Source: Serratia nematodiphila DZ0503SBS1
Lineage (GTDB): Bacteria > Pseudomonadota > Gammaproteobacteria > Enterobacterales > Enterobacteriaceae
Direction of reading: 5' to 3'
Length of the DNA: 64,000 nucleotides
Assembly (NCBI RefSeq): GCF_000738675.1
Contig: NZ_JPUX01000001.1
Coordinates: forward strand, 3,162,001 to 3,226,000
The position numbers were made by a program, and so were the translations under genes. Shown piece by piece: positions 50,264 through 60,062 of the stretch. The notes under the pieces were generated by a model, which did not search any database, had not been told where the DNA came from, and worked only from the letters and a program-made list of their open reading frames with translations. The first letter of the stretch is position 1; each line of letters starts with the position of its first letter.

Positions 50264-51706
50264 TTACTCGACGCGCAGAATACGGCTGGTATTGGTGGTG
50301 CCGACGGTTTCCATCACGTCGCCCTGGGTGACGATCACCAGATCGCCGGAGACCAGGAAGCCTTTGTCACGCAGGCGATTGACGGCTTCATTGGCGGCGA
50401 TCACGCCGTCTTTGTGGCTGTCGAAATATACCGGCGTCACGCCGCGATACAGCGCGGTCAGGTTAAGCGTGTGCTCATGCCGCGACATGGCGAAGATCGG
50501 CAGGCCGGAGCTGATGCGCGACATCATCAGCGCAGTGCGGCCGGATTCGGTCATGGCGATCAGCGCGGTGACGCCTTTCAGGTGGTTGGCGGCATACATC
50601 GAAGACATGGCGATCGCCTCTTCGATGTTGTCGAACTGTACGTCCAGGCGGTGTTTGGAAACGTTGATGCTCGGGATCTTCTCGGCGCCCAGACAAACGC
50701 GCGCCATCGCCGCCACGGTTTCCGCCGGGTATTGGCCAGCGGCGGTTTCCGCCGACAGCATGACGGCGTCGGTGCCGTCCAGCACGGCGTTGGCCACGTC
50801 CATGACTTCGGCGCGGGTCGGCATCGGGTTGGTGATCATCGACTCCATCATCTGGGTCGCGGTGATCACTGCGCGGTTCAGGGTGCGGGCGCGGCGGATC
50901 AGTTTCTTCTGAATGCCGACCAGTTCCGGATCGCCGATTTCGACGCCCAGGTCGCCACGGGCGACCATCACCACGTCGGAGGCCAGAATAATGTCGTCCA
51001 TCGCTTCGTCGGTGCAAACTGCTTCGGCGCGCTCAACCTTGGACACGATCTTGGCGTTGCAGCCGGCATCGCGCGCCAGGCGGCGGGCATAGTTCAGATC
51101 TTCACCGGTACGCGGGAAGGAGACCGCCAGGTAGTCGACGCCAATCTTGGCGGCGGTCACGATGTCCGCCTTGTCTTTTTCTGTCAGGGCTTCGGCCGAC
51201 AGGCCACCGCCGAGTTTGTTGATGCCCTTGTTGTTGGACAGCGGGCCGCCGACGGTCACTTCGGTAAACACTTTCATGCCCTGAACTTCGAGCACTTTCA
51301 GCTGAACGCGGCCGTCATCGAGCAGCAGGACGTCGCCCGGCACCACGTCGGCTGGCAGGCCTTTATAGTCGATACCGACTTTTTCTTTATCGCCTTCGCC
51401 TTTTGACAGGTTGGCGTCCAGCAGGAATTTATCGCCCACGTTGAGGAAGATTTTGCCTTCCTTGAAGGTGGAGACGCGAATTTTCGGCCCTTGCAGATCG
51501 CCGAGGATAGCGACGTGACGCCCCAGTTTAGCAGCGATTTCGCGCACTTTGTCAGCGCGAGCCTGGTGATCTTCCGGGCTGCCGTGGGAGAAGTTAAGCC
51601 GAACTACGTTGGCACCGGCGGCAATGATCTTTTCCAGATTATTGTCGCGGTCTGTAGCCGGACCCAGGGTGGTAACGATTTTGGTTCTTCTGAGCCGTCT
51701 GGACAT
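50264..51706 (-). CDS. pykA: Pyruvate kinase II PykA
   Basis: 480 residues, the E. coli PykA length. Barrel start [14 protein letters not shown], active-site and metal region [13 protein letters not shown], the TATQMMESM motif, and the C-terminal regulatory domain ([15 protein letters not shown]). It makes pyruvate and ATP from PEP; the A form is AMP-activated in E. coli. A HexR-type box lies upstream. Confidence 0.97.
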   Translation of the reverse strand: MSRRLRRTKIVTTLGPATDRDNNLEKIIAAGANVVRLNFSHGSPEDHQARADKVREIAAKLGRHVAILGDLQGPKIRVSTFKEGKIFLNVGDKFLLDANLSKGEGDKEKVGIDYKGLPADVVPGDVLLLDDGRVQLKVLEVQGMKVFTEVTVGGPLSNNKGINKLGGGLSAEALTEKDKADIVTAAKIGVDYLAVSFPRTGEDLNYARRLARDAGCNAKIVSKVERAEAVCTDEAMDDIILASDVVMVARGDLGVEIGDPELVGIQKKLIRRARTLNRAVITATQMMESMITNPMPTRAEVMDVANAVLDGTDAVMLSAETAAGQYPAETVAAMARVCLGAEKIPSINVSKHRLDVQFDNIEEAIAMSSMYAANHLKGVTALIAMTESGRTALMMSRISSGLPIFAMSRHEHTLNLTALYRGVTPVYFDSHKDGVIAANEAVNRLRDKGFLVSGDLVIVTQGDVMETVGTTNTSRILRVE

Positions 51707-51778
51707 GTATTACTCCGTTGACTGGTGAAGCAAATATTGGTGTTGCGATAACGTCGGATAACGAAACCAGGCGTGAAA

Positions 51779-51793
51779 TGTAATTTTACAACA
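51779..51793 (-). promoter_or_regulatory. Candidate HexR box of pykA
   Basis: TGTAATTTTACAACA agrees with the HexR palindrome TGTAATTTTATTACA at 13 of 15 positions and lies 73 bp upstream of the pykA start, next to hexR itself. Confidence 0.65.
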
Positions 51794-51895
51794 CTGATAT
51801 TTCACCCGGGTTACCCGCATGAGCATGTTAACAGGGTACCGCCTCTGATGCCGTCATTCAAATGTCTGTTGAACGGCGATTTTTTCTTCGTCGGG

Positions 51896-52786
51896 TCACG
51901 AATCAAAACTGTTGGGAATGACCACGCCTTTATCAAAGCGCGATTCTTTGAGCGCTTCTTTGACCCGCTTCAAGTTATCTCTGAATTTAGCCCCTCGGCG
52001 CAAGGTAAATCCGGTGGCAAGCACGTCAATGAGCGTTAATTGCGCGATCCGCGACACCATCGGCATGTAAACGTCGGTGTCTTCGGGCACGTCGAGCAGC
52101 AGGGCCAGGGTCGCCGCCTGGGCGAGCGGGGTGTCGCGCGAGGTGATAGCCAGTACCGTGGCGTCGTTCTCCCGCGCCAGGTGGGCCATCTCCACCAGAT
52201 TCTTGGTGCGGCCGGTGTGTGAGATCAGCACCACCACGTCGCCTTCGCTGGAGTTCATGCAGCTCATGCGCTGCATGACGATGTCATCAAAGTAGACCAC
52301 CGGAATGTTGAAGCGGAAAAATTTGTTCATCGCATCGTGCGCCACTGCCGCGGAGGCGCCCAGCCCGAAGAAAGAGATCTTTTTTGCCTGGGTGAGCAGG
52401 TCAACCGCACGATTGATTGCGGCAATATCCAAATTTGCCTTTACTGTATCCAGGCTGGCCATTACCGATTCGAAGATCTTGCTGGTATAGGAATCGACGC
52501 TGTCATCTTCCTCAACGTTACGGTTTACGTAGGGCGTGCCGTTAGCCAGGCTTTGGGCGAGATGCAGTTTGAAATCGGGAAAGCCTTTGGTATCAAGGCG
52601 GCGGCAAAAGCGGTTGACGGTAGGTTCGCTGACGTCGGCCATGCGCGCCAGCGTGGCGATGCTGGAGTGAATGGCGGTCTGCGGGGAGGCCAGGATCACC
52701 TCGGCGACTTTCCTTTCAGATTTGCTCAGGCGTTCCAGATGGCTCTGGATTTTGTCCAGCGTATTCATATAACGAGAGTCACTCAT
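51896..52786 (-). CDS. hexR: RpiR-family transcription regulator HexR
   Basis: 296 residues. N-terminal RpiR helix-turn-helix (about 10-85, with ATLARMADVSEPTVNRFCRRL) and a C-terminal SIS sugar-phosphate domain (FFGLGASAAVAHDAMNKFFR; VVLISHTGRTKNLVE) that senses KDPG, the substrate of Eda. It represses zwf, eda and others until KDPG builds up. The ATG at 52786 has AGGGA seven bases upstream; the earlier open frame lacks support. It diverges from zwf. Confidence 0.95.
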   Translation of the reverse strand: MSDSRYMNTLDKIQSHLERLSKSERKVAEVILASPQTAIHSSIATLARMADVSEPTVNRFCRRLDTKGFPDFKLHLAQSLANGTPYVNRNVEEDDSVDSYTSKIFESVMASLDTVKANLDIAAINRAVDLLTQAKKISFFGLGASAAVAHDAMNKFFRFNIPVVYFDDIVMQRMSCMNSSEGDVVVLISHTGRTKNLVEMAHLARENDATVLAITSRDTPLAQAATLALLLDVPEDTDVYMPMVSRIAQLTLIDVLATGFTLRRGAKFRDNLKRVKEALKESRFDKGVVIPNSFDS

Positions 52787-53215
52787 GGTTTTATCCCTGT
52801 GGCTTTCAAGCAACAGCGTCGAATTTCGCCCGTGTTCGCCGTGCAAGCAGACGCCAAACGAGCGGCTGTAACCTGGAATCGATAGGGTATGTCGATTTCA
52901 AACAAAGGAGAAATCAATGCCGGTTTAGTGAAAATATACTACGTGCTGGTAACCGTTGGCAGTCTCGACACGGCGTATGCAGGGTTTTTTCACCAGAATA
53001 TGACCTGTGTCTAACTTTCATAATGGTAACAGAGCGTCAAAAAAGACGAAAAATTACAGTTTTGCCCGTGGTGAGGGCGTTGGCGTAGATTGGCGCTTTC
53101 CACTGGAATCTTGAAGCCTTTTTTTCTGCTTTGCTCCGGGTTTGCTGGCCGTAGTCAAACAGAGTACATTAGTAATGTAAGAAAATTACAAATATCCTGC
53201 AACGAGGAGATGAAC
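52787..53215. promoter_or_regulatory. Divergent hexR / zwf control region
   Basis: 429 bp. AT-rich around 52985-53060. It carries the HexR box of zwf (53176-53190). I see no ORF to support. A GAGGAG at 53204-53209 serves zwf. Confidence 0.6.
53176..53190 (+). promoter_or_regulatory. HexR box upstream of zwf
   Basis: TGTAAGAAAATTACA, one base from the HexR consensus TGTAATAAAATTACA, 26 bp before the zwf start. A bound repressor would block initiation or elongation. Confidence 0.8.
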
Positions 53216-54691
53216 ATGGCGGTAACCTCTACAGCCCAGGCGTGTGACCTGGTTATTTTCGGCGCGAAAGGTGATTTGGCGCGCCGTAAGCTGCTGCCTT
53301 CCCTGTACCAGTTAGAGAAAGCCGGACACATCCACCCGGATACGCGGATCATCGGCGTCGGCCGCGCGGAGTGGGATAAACAAGCCTATACCGAAGTGGT
53401 CAAGGAAGCGCTTGGCACCTTCATGAAGGAAAAACTGGATGACGAACTCTGGGCCACGCTGAGCGCGCGCCTGGACTTCTGCAACCTGGACGTCAACGAC
53501 AGCAAGAACTTTACCAAATTGGGTAAAATGCTGGTTCAGAAGCACCGCACCACCATCAACTACTTTGCCATGCCGCCAAGCACCTTTGGCGCCATCTGCA
53601 AAGGGCTGGGCGAAGCCAAGCTGAACCATGAGCCGGCGCGCGTGGTGATGGAGAAACCGCTGGGCACCGATTTGGCGTCCTCACGCGTGATCAACGATCA
53701 GGTGGCGGAGTACTTCAACGAATCCCAGGTTTACCGTATCGACCACTATCTCGGCAAAGAGACGGTGCTGAACCTGTTGGCGCTGCGTTTCGCCAACTCG
53801 CTGTTCGCCTCCAACTGGGATAACCGCACCATCGATTCGGTGCAGATCACCGTAGCGGAAGAGGTGGGCATCGAAGGGCGTTGGGGTTACTTCGACCAGG
53901 CCGGCCAGATGCGCGACATGATCCAGAACCACCTGCTGCAGATCCTGACCATGATCGCCATGTCGCCGCCGGCGGATCTGACGACCGACCGCATCCGCGA
54001 CGAGAAGGTGAAGGTGCTGCGCTCGCTGCGCCGCATCGATCAGACCAATGTCCGGGAAACCACCGTGCGCGGTCAGTACACCGCCGGCTTCGTCCAAGGC
54101 AAGAAAGTGCCGGGTTATCTGGAAGAGGAAGGGGCGAACAAGAGCAGCAGCACCGAAACCTTCGTCTCTATCCGCGTGGATATCGACAACTGGCAGTGGG
54201 CCGGCGTGCCGTTCTACCTGCGTACCGGTAAACGTCTGCCGACCAAATGTTCGGAGGTGGTGGTGTACTTCAAAAACCCGCCGCTTAACCTGTTCAGCGA
54301 TTCTTACCAGCAGTTGCCGCAGAACAAGCTGACCATCCGCCTGCAGCCGGACGAAGGCATCGAAATTCAGGTGCTGAACAAGGTGCCGGGGCTGGATCAC
54401 AAGCACCGCCTGCAGACTACCAAGCTGGACCTGAGCTTCTCGGAAACCTTCAACCAGGAGCACGTGGCGGACGCCTATGAGCGCCTGCTGCTGGAGACCA
54501 TGCGCGGCATTCAGGCGCTGTTCGTGCGCCGCGATGAAGTGGAAGAAGCCTGGAAGTGGGTCGACTCCATCATGGACGCATGGAAAGCCGACAACGAGGC
54601 GCCTAAGCCTTACCAGGCGGGTACCTGGGGGCCGGTGGCGTCGGTGGCGATGATCACCCGCGACGGCCGCTCCTGGAACGAGTTCGAATAA
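53216..54691 (+). CDS. zwf: Glucose-6-phosphate 1-dehydrogenase Zwf
   Basis: 491 residues, as in E. coli. Rossmann motif FGAKGDLARRKLLP, catalytic RIDHYLGKE, and VMEKPLG. It oxidises glucose 6-phosphate to 6-phosphogluconolactone with NADP, feeding the pentose phosphate and Entner-Doudoroff routes. The ATG at 53216 (MAVTSTAQ) aligns with the family; the open frame upstream covers the HexR box and is not coding. Confidence 0.98.
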   Translation: MAVTSTAQACDLVIFGAKGDLARRKLLPSLYQLEKAGHIHPDTRIIGVGRAEWDKQAYTEVVKEALGTFMKEKLDDELWATLSARLDFCNLDVNDSKNFTKLGKMLVQKHRTTINYFAMPPSTFGAICKGLGEAKLNHEPARVVMEKPLGTDLASSRVINDQVAEYFNESQVYRIDHYLGKETVLNLLALRFANSLFASNWDNRTIDSVQITVAEEVGIEGRWGYFDQAGQMRDMIQNHLLQILTMIAMSPPADLTTDRIRDEKVKVLRSLRRIDQTNVRETTVRGQYTAGFVQGKKVPGYLEEEGANKSSSTETFVSIRVDIDNWQWAGVPFYLRTGKRLPTKCSEVVVYFKNPPLNLFSDSYQQLPQNKLTIRLQPDEGIEIQVLNKVPGLDHKHRLQTTKLDLSFSETFNQEHVADAYERLLLETMRGIQALFVRRDEVEEAWKWVDSIMDAWKADNEAPKPYQAGTWGPVASVAMITRDGRSWNEFE

Positions 54692-54698
54692 TGCGTAA

Positions 54699-54729
54699 TG
54701 CCGGCAGCCTGTCTGCCGGCTTTTTTTTG
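54699..54729 (+). terminator. Terminator of zwf
   Basis: GCCGGCAG and CTGCCGGC (54700-54707, 54713-54720) followed by eight T residues. Confidence 0.92.
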
Positions 54730-54845
54730 CCTGCGATCTGCGCGCGGGCCTCATCACTTACGGTACGGCCGGACGTCCGCGCATTTGTGCGGAGCCCTGT
54801 GGCAGGGGCGTGCCATTGTTAACCGCGAGTAATGGAGAAATAACG

Positions 54846-55487
54846 ATGAAAAACTGGAAAACCAGCGCCGAGCAGATCCTGACGGCGGGGCCGGTGGTGC
54901 CTGTTATCGTGATCAACAAGCTGGAGCAGGCGGTGCCGCTGGCGAAAGCGCTGGTTGCCGGCGGCGTGCGGGTATTGGAGGTGACGCTGCGCACCGCCTG
55001 CGGGCTGGAGTCTATCCGCGCTATCGCCGAAGAGGTGCCGGAGGCGATCATCGGCGCCGGTACGGTGATCAACCCGCAGCAGCTGCGGCAGGTGACCGAA
55101 GCCGGGGCGCAGTTCGCCATCAGCCCAGGGCTGACCGAGGCCTTGCTGCAGGCGGCGACGGCGGGACCCATCCCGCTGATCCCGGGCATCAGCACCGTGT
55201 CTGAACTGATGCAGGGCATGGATCACGGCCTGCGCGAATTTAAATTCTTCCCGGCGGAAGCCAACGGCGGCGTGAAGGCGCTGCAGGCGATCGGCGGCCC
55301 GTTCCCGCAGGTGCGTTTTTGCCCGACCGGCGGCATTACGCCAAACAATTACCGCGATTATCTGGCGCTGAAAAGCGTGCTTTGCATCGGCGGTTCCTGG
55401 CTGGTGCCGGCGGACGCGCTCGAAAAAGGCGACTATGCGCGCATCACTGAACTGGCGCGCAGCGCCGTCAGCGGCGCCGCGTTGTAA
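54846..55487 (+). CDS. eda: KHG/KDPG aldolase Eda
   Basis: 213 residues, E. coli length. It splits 2-keto-3-deoxy-6-phosphogluconate into pyruvate and glyceraldehyde 3-phosphate. Catalytic Glu in RVLEVTLRT and Schiff-base Lys in [20 protein letters not shown] binds phosphate. GGAG precedes the ATG at 54846. In E. coli edd lies between zwf and eda; here eda follows zwf directly with no edd. Confidence 0.97.
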   Translation: MKNWKTSAEQILTAGPVVPVIVINKLEQAVPLAKALVAGGVRVLEVTLRTACGLESIRAIAEEVPEAIIGAGTVINPQQLRQVTEAGAQFAISPGLTEALLQAATAGPIPLIPGISTVSELMQGMDHGLREFKFFPAEANGGVKALQAIGGPFPQVRFCPTGGITPNNYRDYLALKSVLCIGGSWLVPADALEKGDYARITELARSAVSGAAL

Positions 55488-55537
55488 CCCGCGCTAGGCC
55501 TGGGGTTGGCGCTTATTTGCTCACCCGCGGATATCGC

Positions 55538-55567
55538 AAGGCTCAACCCTTTGTTGAGCCTTTTTTA
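55538..55567 (+). terminator. Terminator of eda
   Basis: GGCTCAAC (55540-55547) pairs with GTTGAGCC (55553-55560), then six T. Confidence 0.9.
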
Positions 55568-55740
55568 ATTTTTATCGTGATTAACTTTCTTATTTTTAAC
55601 CCGTTTTTTTCTGCTTTTTGATGAAAACGGCAGTTTGCTTTCTTATTTTGGCTGTGGTAAAAATATCTCAGTTGAAAATTTTACTTTTATGAGGATATTG
55701 GGCAAATCGCACGGTGTGCGGCTGATAATAGAGAACTATT

Positions 55741-55839
55741 ATGATGACTATTAACGGAACTACCCTCAGAACCTCTACGTGCCAACTCTTCCTGTCTGCG
55801 ATCCTTGCCAGTGAGCATCACTGGTGCAGCGAGCTATAG
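55741..55839 (+). CDS. Leader peptide upstream of mdtJI (MdtU-like)
   Basis: A 32-residue ORF beginning MMTINGTTLRTSTCQLF and ending SEHHWCSEL, about 200 nt before mdtJ. AGAG(A) lies upstream of the ATG pair. In E. coli an upstream ORF (mdtU) of similar size and place makes mdtJI expression respond to spermidine; I cannot verify sequence identity from memory, so the name is not assigned. Its position alone makes a regulatory role likely. Confidence 0.55.
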   Translation: MMTINGTTLRTSTCQLFLSAILASEHHWCSEL

Positions 55840-56039
55840 CGTCTTTCTCCCTTAACCGGTGCGGGTAGCGGGCTTAGGCCTTCGTTCTACCGTTCAGCCG
55901 GGCAAACATTCTTTTTGCGTTTGGGTCAGTTTATCCCCAGGGATCTCTGCGTCTTGCGCGCCGTACTGTGGCCGTTCGACGAGATAAATCGGGATAAATA
56001 TGCCTTGGCGCGCGTTATTCGCCGTTTGGGAGAAAAATT

Positions 56040-56408
56040 ATGATTTATTGGATCTTTTTAGGTTTGGCCATCATGACCGAAATCATCGGCACCTTGTCGA
56101 TGAAATACGCCAGCGTCAATGGCGGCATGATTGGGCATATCGTGATGTACGTGATGATCACCGCGTCTTATGTGTTGTTGTCAGTAGCGGTAAAACGCGT
56201 GGCGTTGGGCGTGGCCTATGCGCTGTGGGAAGGCATCGGCATTCTGTTCATCACCCTGTTCAGCGTGCTGTGGTTCGACGAGCCGATTTCGGCGCTGAAG
56301 GTGCTGGGTCTGGCTACGCTGATCGCCGGCATCATGCTGGTGAAATCCGGCACCCGCAAAGAGCGAAAACAGGTCAGCCCGCGAGGTGACAACCATGCAA
56401 CAGTTTGA
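56040..56408 (+). CDS. mdtJ: Spermidine export SMR protein MdtJ
   Basis: 122 residues, four membrane helices, small multidrug resistance family. The membrane Glu ([19 protein letters not shown]) and YALWEGIGI are conserved. With MdtI it exports spermidine. GGGAGA precedes the ATG. Overlaps mdtI by 14 bp. Confidence 0.96.
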   Translation: MIYWIFLGLAIMTEIIGTLSMKYASVNGGMIGHIVMYVMITASYVLLSVAVKRVALGVAYALWEGIGILFITLFSVLWFDEPISALKVLGLATLIAGIMLVKSGTRKERKQVSPRGDNHATV

Positions 56409-56724
56409 GTTGTACCATATTGGGTTTCTGGGATTGGCCATCGTGCTGGAAATCATCGCCAACATCTTCCTGAAGATGTCGGACGGCTTCCGTAAAATTT
56501 GGCTGGGGCTGTTGTCGCTGCTGTCGGTGCTCGGCGCGTTCAGCGCCCTGGCGCAGGCGGTGAAGGGCATCGATCTGTCGATCGCTTATGCGTTGTGGGG
56601 CGGTTTCGGTATCGCCGCCACCATCGCTGCGGGCTGGATCATGTTCGGCCAGCGGTTAAATGCCAAAGGCTGGATCGGCCTGGCGCTGTTGCTGGCGGGG
56701 ATGGTGATCCTTAAACTGTCCTGA
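56395..56724 (+). CDS. mdtI: Spermidine export SMR protein MdtI
   Basis: 109 residues, equal to E. coli MdtI; four membrane helices with Glu in [18 protein letters not shown] and [20 protein letters not shown]. Hetero-oligomer with MdtJ. I choose ATG 56395 (MQQFEL), with GAGGTG upstream. Confidence 0.96.
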   Translation: MQQFELYHIGFLGLAIVLEIIANIFLKMSDGFRKIWLGLLSLLSVLGAFSALAQAVKGIDLSIAYALWGGFGIAATIAAGWIMFGQRLNAKGWIGLALLLAGMVILKLS

Positions 56725-56734
56725 TAGCGGGCAA

Positions 56735-56771
56735 TAAAAAACCGCAGGCGTTGCCGTCTGCGGTTTTTTTT
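56735..56771. terminator. Bidirectional terminator between mdtI and yoaB
   Basis: ACCGCAG (56741-56747) pairs with CTGCGGT (56758-56764), with A and T runs on both sides. Confidence 0.9.
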
Positions 56772-56786
56772 CGTCTGCGCTCAGGC

Positions 56787-57131
56787 TTACAGCGCGGCGA
56801 TGATTTTGATTTCCACTTTATATTTCGGATTCATCAGCTGCGCCTGCACGGTGCAGCGTACCGGCGCGCTGCCGGCAACCACCCAGGCGTCCCAGGCGGC
56901 GTTCATCGCGGCGAAGTCGGCGGTATTGGCCAGGAAGATGGTGGCGTCCAAAATGCGGCTTTTATCCGAGCCTACGCGCGCCAGCAGCACGTCGATGGCT
57001 GCAAGGGCGTTGGCGGTCTGCGCGGTCGCGTCATCATCCAGGTTCTCCGGCACGCTGGTATAGTAAACGGTCTCGTTGTGCACCACGGCTTCGGACCAGC
57101 GCTGATCGGGATCAATTCTTTCGATATTCAT
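56787..57131 (-). CDS. yoaB: RidA-family protein YoaB
   Basis: 114 residues, RidA/YjgF fold. ENLDDDATAQTANALAAID, ILDATIFLANTADFAAMNAA and the conserved Arg/Glu region APVRCTVQAQLMNPKYKVEI. RidA proteins deaminate reactive enamine/imine intermediates; YoaB substrates are not defined. Divergent from yoaA, as in E. coli. Confidence 0.95.
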   Translation of the reverse strand: MNIERIDPDQRWSEAVVHNETVYYTSVPENLDDDATAQTANALAAIDVLLARVGSDKSRILDATIFLANTADFAAMNAAWDAWVVAGSAPVRCTVQAQLMNPKYKVEIKIIAAL

Positions 57132-57264
57132 TTGCTTATCTCCATATCATAGTCCCGCTAAGGGTAGCACAGCCGGTGATGAAAAAGCGCGGCGATAAAG
57201 TGGGTGGTAGCCGGGCGGCAGGCTTGGCATAATCACCGCTGAATGACACCGGCAGAGAGACAGC

Positions 57265-59181
57265 GTGACAGACGATTTTGCAACAGACGGCGCATTGGCG
57301 CAGGCTATCAAGGGATTCAAACCGCGTGAGCCGCAGCGGCAGATGGCGCAGGCCGTCACCGAAGCGATCAATTTCAAGCAGGAACTGGTGGTGGAAGCCG
57401 GCACCGGCACCGGCAAAACCTTCGCTTATCTGGCGCCGGCGTTGCGCGCCGATCGCAAAGTGATCATCTCGACCGGTTCGAAAGCGTTGCAGGATCAGCT
57501 GTATGCGCGCGATCTGCCCACCGTCGCCAAGGCGCTGAAGTACAAAGGCAAGCTGGCGCTGCTGAAGGGGCGCTCCAACTACCTGTGTCTGGAGCGTCTT
57601 GAGCAGCAGTCGATGGCCGGCGGGGAGCTGGCGGGGCAGACGCTGATCGATTTGGTGCAGCTGCGCAAGTGGTCGTCGCAGACCAAAGAAGGCGACATCA
57701 GCACCTGCAGCGAAGTGGCGGAAGACAGCTTCGTCTGGCCATTGGTGACCAGCACCAATGACAACTGTCTCGGCAGCGATTGCCCGCTGTATCAGGATTG
57801 CTTCGTGGTTAAAGCGCGCCGCCGCGCGATGGATGCGGATGTGGTGGTGGTGAACCATCACCTGTTCCTGGCGGATATGGTGGTGAAAGAGGGCGGTTTC
57901 GCCGAGCTGATCCCGGAAGCCGAGGTGATGATTTTCGATGAGGCGCACCAAATCCCCGACATCGCCAGCCAGTATTTTGGCCAGCAGCTCACCAGCCGCC
58001 AATTGTTGGATCTGGCGAAGGACATCACCATCGCCTACCGCACCGAGGTGCGCGATGCCGCCCAACTGCAAAAAAGCGCCGATCGTCTCAGCCTGAGCAC
58101 GCAAGATTTTCGCCTTAATCTGGGAGAGCCGGGTTTTCGCGGCAATCTGCGTGACGTGCTCGGGGAGCCGAACGTGCAGCGCGCTTTGTTGCTGCTCGAT
58201 GACGCGCTGGAGCTGTGTTACGACGTCATGAAACTGTCGCTGGGGCGTTCGGCGCTGCTGGATGCCGCCTTTGAGCGCGCCACGCTGTACCGCGCGCGCC
58301 TCAAACGCCTCAAGGCGGTGACGGAGCCGGGCTACAGCTATTGGTATGAGTGCAATTCGCGCCACTTCGTGCTGGCGCTGACGCCGTTGACGGTGGCCGA
58401 TCGTTTCCGCGAAATGCTGGACGAGAAGCCGGGCAGCTGGATCTTTACCTCGGCCACGCTGTCGGTCAACGATCAGCTGGGTCACTTCACCGAACGGTTG
58501 GGGCTGACCAAGGCCAAAACGCTGCTGCTGCCGAGCCCGTTCGACTATGCCAAACAGGCGTTGCTGTGCGTGCCGCGCTTTTTGCCTTCGCCGAATCAGC
58601 CCGGCGGGGCGCGCCAGCTGGCGCGCATGCTGCGGCCATTAATCGAAGCCAACAACGGCCGCTGCTTCTTCTTGTGCACCTCGCACCAGATGATGCGCGA
58701 GCTGGCGGAAGAGTTTCGCGCCACGATGACGCTGCCGGTGCTGTTGCAGGGGGAAACCAGTAAAGGCCAGCTGTTGGCGCAGTTCGTCGCCGCCGGTAAC
58801 GCGCTGCTGGTGGCGACCAGCAGCTTCTGGGAAGGGGTGGACGTGCGCGGCGATGCGCTGTCCTGCGTCATCATCGATAAACTGCCGTTCACGTCACCGG
58901 ACGATCCGTTGCTGAAGGCGCGCATTGAAGATTGCCGCCTGCGTGGCGGCGATCCGTTCAATGATGTGCAGTTGCCGGATGCGGTCATCACCCTGAAACA
59001 GGGCGTCGGCCGTTTGATCCGCGACACCGACGATCGCGGCGTGCTGGTGATTTGCGATAACCGTCTGGTGATGCGCCCTTACGGCGAGGTGTTCCTCAAT
59101 AGCCTGCCGCCCACGCCGCGCACCCGCGATCTGAAGCAGGCAATCGCCTTCCTGCAGGCCGCCGACACGTCGGCCACGTGA
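57265..59181 (+). CDS. yoaA: XPD/DinG-like DNA helicase YoaA
   Basis: 638 residues. SF2 iron-sulfur helicase. Walker A AGTGTGKTFAYLAPA; Fe-S Cys in LKGRSNYLCLERL, NDNCLGSDCPLYQDCF; Walker B FDEAHQ; C-terminal motifs SATLSV, ATSSFWEGVDVRGD and QGVGRLIR. In E. coli it binds the polymerase III chi subunit (HolC) and helps repair stalled forks. GTG start. No LexA box seen upstream. Confidence 0.96.
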   Translation: MTDDFATDGALAQAIKGFKPREPQRQMAQAVTEAINFKQELVVEAGTGTGKTFAYLAPALRADRKVIISTGSKALQDQLYARDLPTVAKALKYKGKLALLKGRSNYLCLERLEQQSMAGGELAGQTLIDLVQLRKWSSQTKEGDISTCSEVAEDSFVWPLVTSTNDNCLGSDCPLYQDCFVVKARRRAMDADVVVVNHHLFLADMVVKEGGFAELIPEAEVMIFDEAHQIPDIASQYFGQQLTSRQLLDLAKDITIAYRTEVRDAAQLQKSADRLSLSTQDFRLNLGEPGFRGNLRDVLGEPNVQRALLLLDDALELCYDVMKLSLGRSALLDAAFERATLYRARLKRLKAVTEPGYSYWYECNSRHFVLALTPLTVADRFREMLDEKPGSWIFTSATLSVNDQLGHFTERLGLTKAKTLLLPSPFDYAKQALLCVPRFLPSPNQPGGARQLARMLRPLIEANNGRCFFLCTSHQMMRELAEEFRATMTLPVLLQGETSKGQLLAQFVAAGNALLVATSSFWEGVDVRGDALSCVIIDKLPFTSPDDPLLKARIEDCRLRGGDPFNDVQLPDAVITLKQGVGRLIRDTDDRGVLVICDNRLVMRPYGEVFLNSLPPTPRTRDLKQAIAFLQAADTSAT

Positions 59182-59260
59182 AAGATGAAGGGCTTACGGG
59201 GCTGTGCTACAATGCGCGCCCTGTATGAAAAACCCAGTTTTATTCCCGCCAGAGGTTGGC

Positions 59261-59962
59261 ATGTCCACGCGAATTTTAGCGATCGATACCGCGACGGAAG
59301 CCTGTTCCGTCGCCGTCTGGAATCAAGGCGAAATCCACGCCCTGTTTGAGCTGTGCCCACGCGAGCATACGCAACGAATTTTACCTATGGTGCAGCAGGT
59401 GCTGGCGGAATCCGGTCTGGCGCTCAACCAGCTCGATGCGCTGGCCTTCGGCCGTGGCCCCGGCAGCTTTACCGGGGTGCGCATCGGTATTGGCATCGCT
59501 CAAGGCCTGGCGCTGGGCGCCGATCTGCCGATGATCGGCGTTTCCACGCTGCAAACCATGGCGCAGGGCGCCTGGCGCGTCAGCGGCGCGGAGCGTGTGC
59601 TGGCGGCGATCGATGCGCGCATGGGCGAGGTCTACTGGGGGCAGTTCGAACGCCAGGCGGACGGCCGCTGGTTGGAAAGCGAAAGCGAGGCCGTGCTGTC
59701 GCCGGCGCAGGCGCTGGAGCGTGCGCAGCGCCTGCAGGGCGAATGGGCCCATGTTGGCACCGGGTGGCAAACCTATCCCGACTTGGTCAAGGGTTCCGCG
59801 TTGAGCGTACGTGACGGCCAAATGCTGTTGCCGCAGGCGGAAGACATGCTGCCGCTGGCGCTGCAGGCCTGGCAAGAAGGGCTGGCGGTAGCGGTGGAAA
59901 ACGCCGAGCCGACCTATCTGCGCAATGAAGTCACCTGGAAAAAACTGCCGGGCCGCGACTGA
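59261..59962 (+). CDS. tsaB: tRNA t6A synthesis protein TsaB
   Basis: 233 residues. ASKHA-fold partner of TsaD in threonylcarbamoyladenosine-37 formation. [48 protein letters not shown] are intact; C-terminal [13 protein letters not shown] matches the family. ATG 59261 (MSTRILAID) chosen; upstream frame covers the promoter and is not conserved. Confidence 0.96.
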   Translation: MSTRILAIDTATEACSVAVWNQGEIHALFELCPREHTQRILPMVQQVLAESGLALNQLDALAFGRGPGSFTGVRIGIGIAQGLALGADLPMIGVSTLQTMAQGAWRVSGAERVLAAIDARMGEVYWGQFERQADGRWLESESEAVLSPAQALERAQRLQGEWAHVGTGWQTYPDLVKGSALSVRDGQMLLPQAEDMLPLALQAWQEGLAVAVENAEPTYLRNEVTWKKLPGRD

Positions 59963-60062
59963 TCGCGGCGTATTGTGCTGATGTTGATGCCGGGCGATGA
60001 GGGGTTGCAACTTGAACGATGAAACGCGGTCAAAGTTACAGCCATTTCAGGAGATTGCGACC

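Larger units (their letters stand above)
55488..56039. other. eda-mdtJ gap with the mdtJI leader
   Basis: 552 bp. After the eda terminator it is AT-rich to about 55720. TTGAAA (55672-55677) and GATATT (55694-55699), 16 bp apart, are a possible promoter. A short leader ORF (55741-55839) follows, then about 200 nt of untranslated leader before mdtJ. Confidence 0.5.

Noticed and set aside
53090..53215. N-terminal extension of zwf starting at 53090
   Set aside because: It covers the HexR box and promoter; the family starts at MAVTSTAQ.
57132..57264. LexA box before yoaA
   Set aside because: No CTG-N10-CAG match in the yoaB-yoaA gap.
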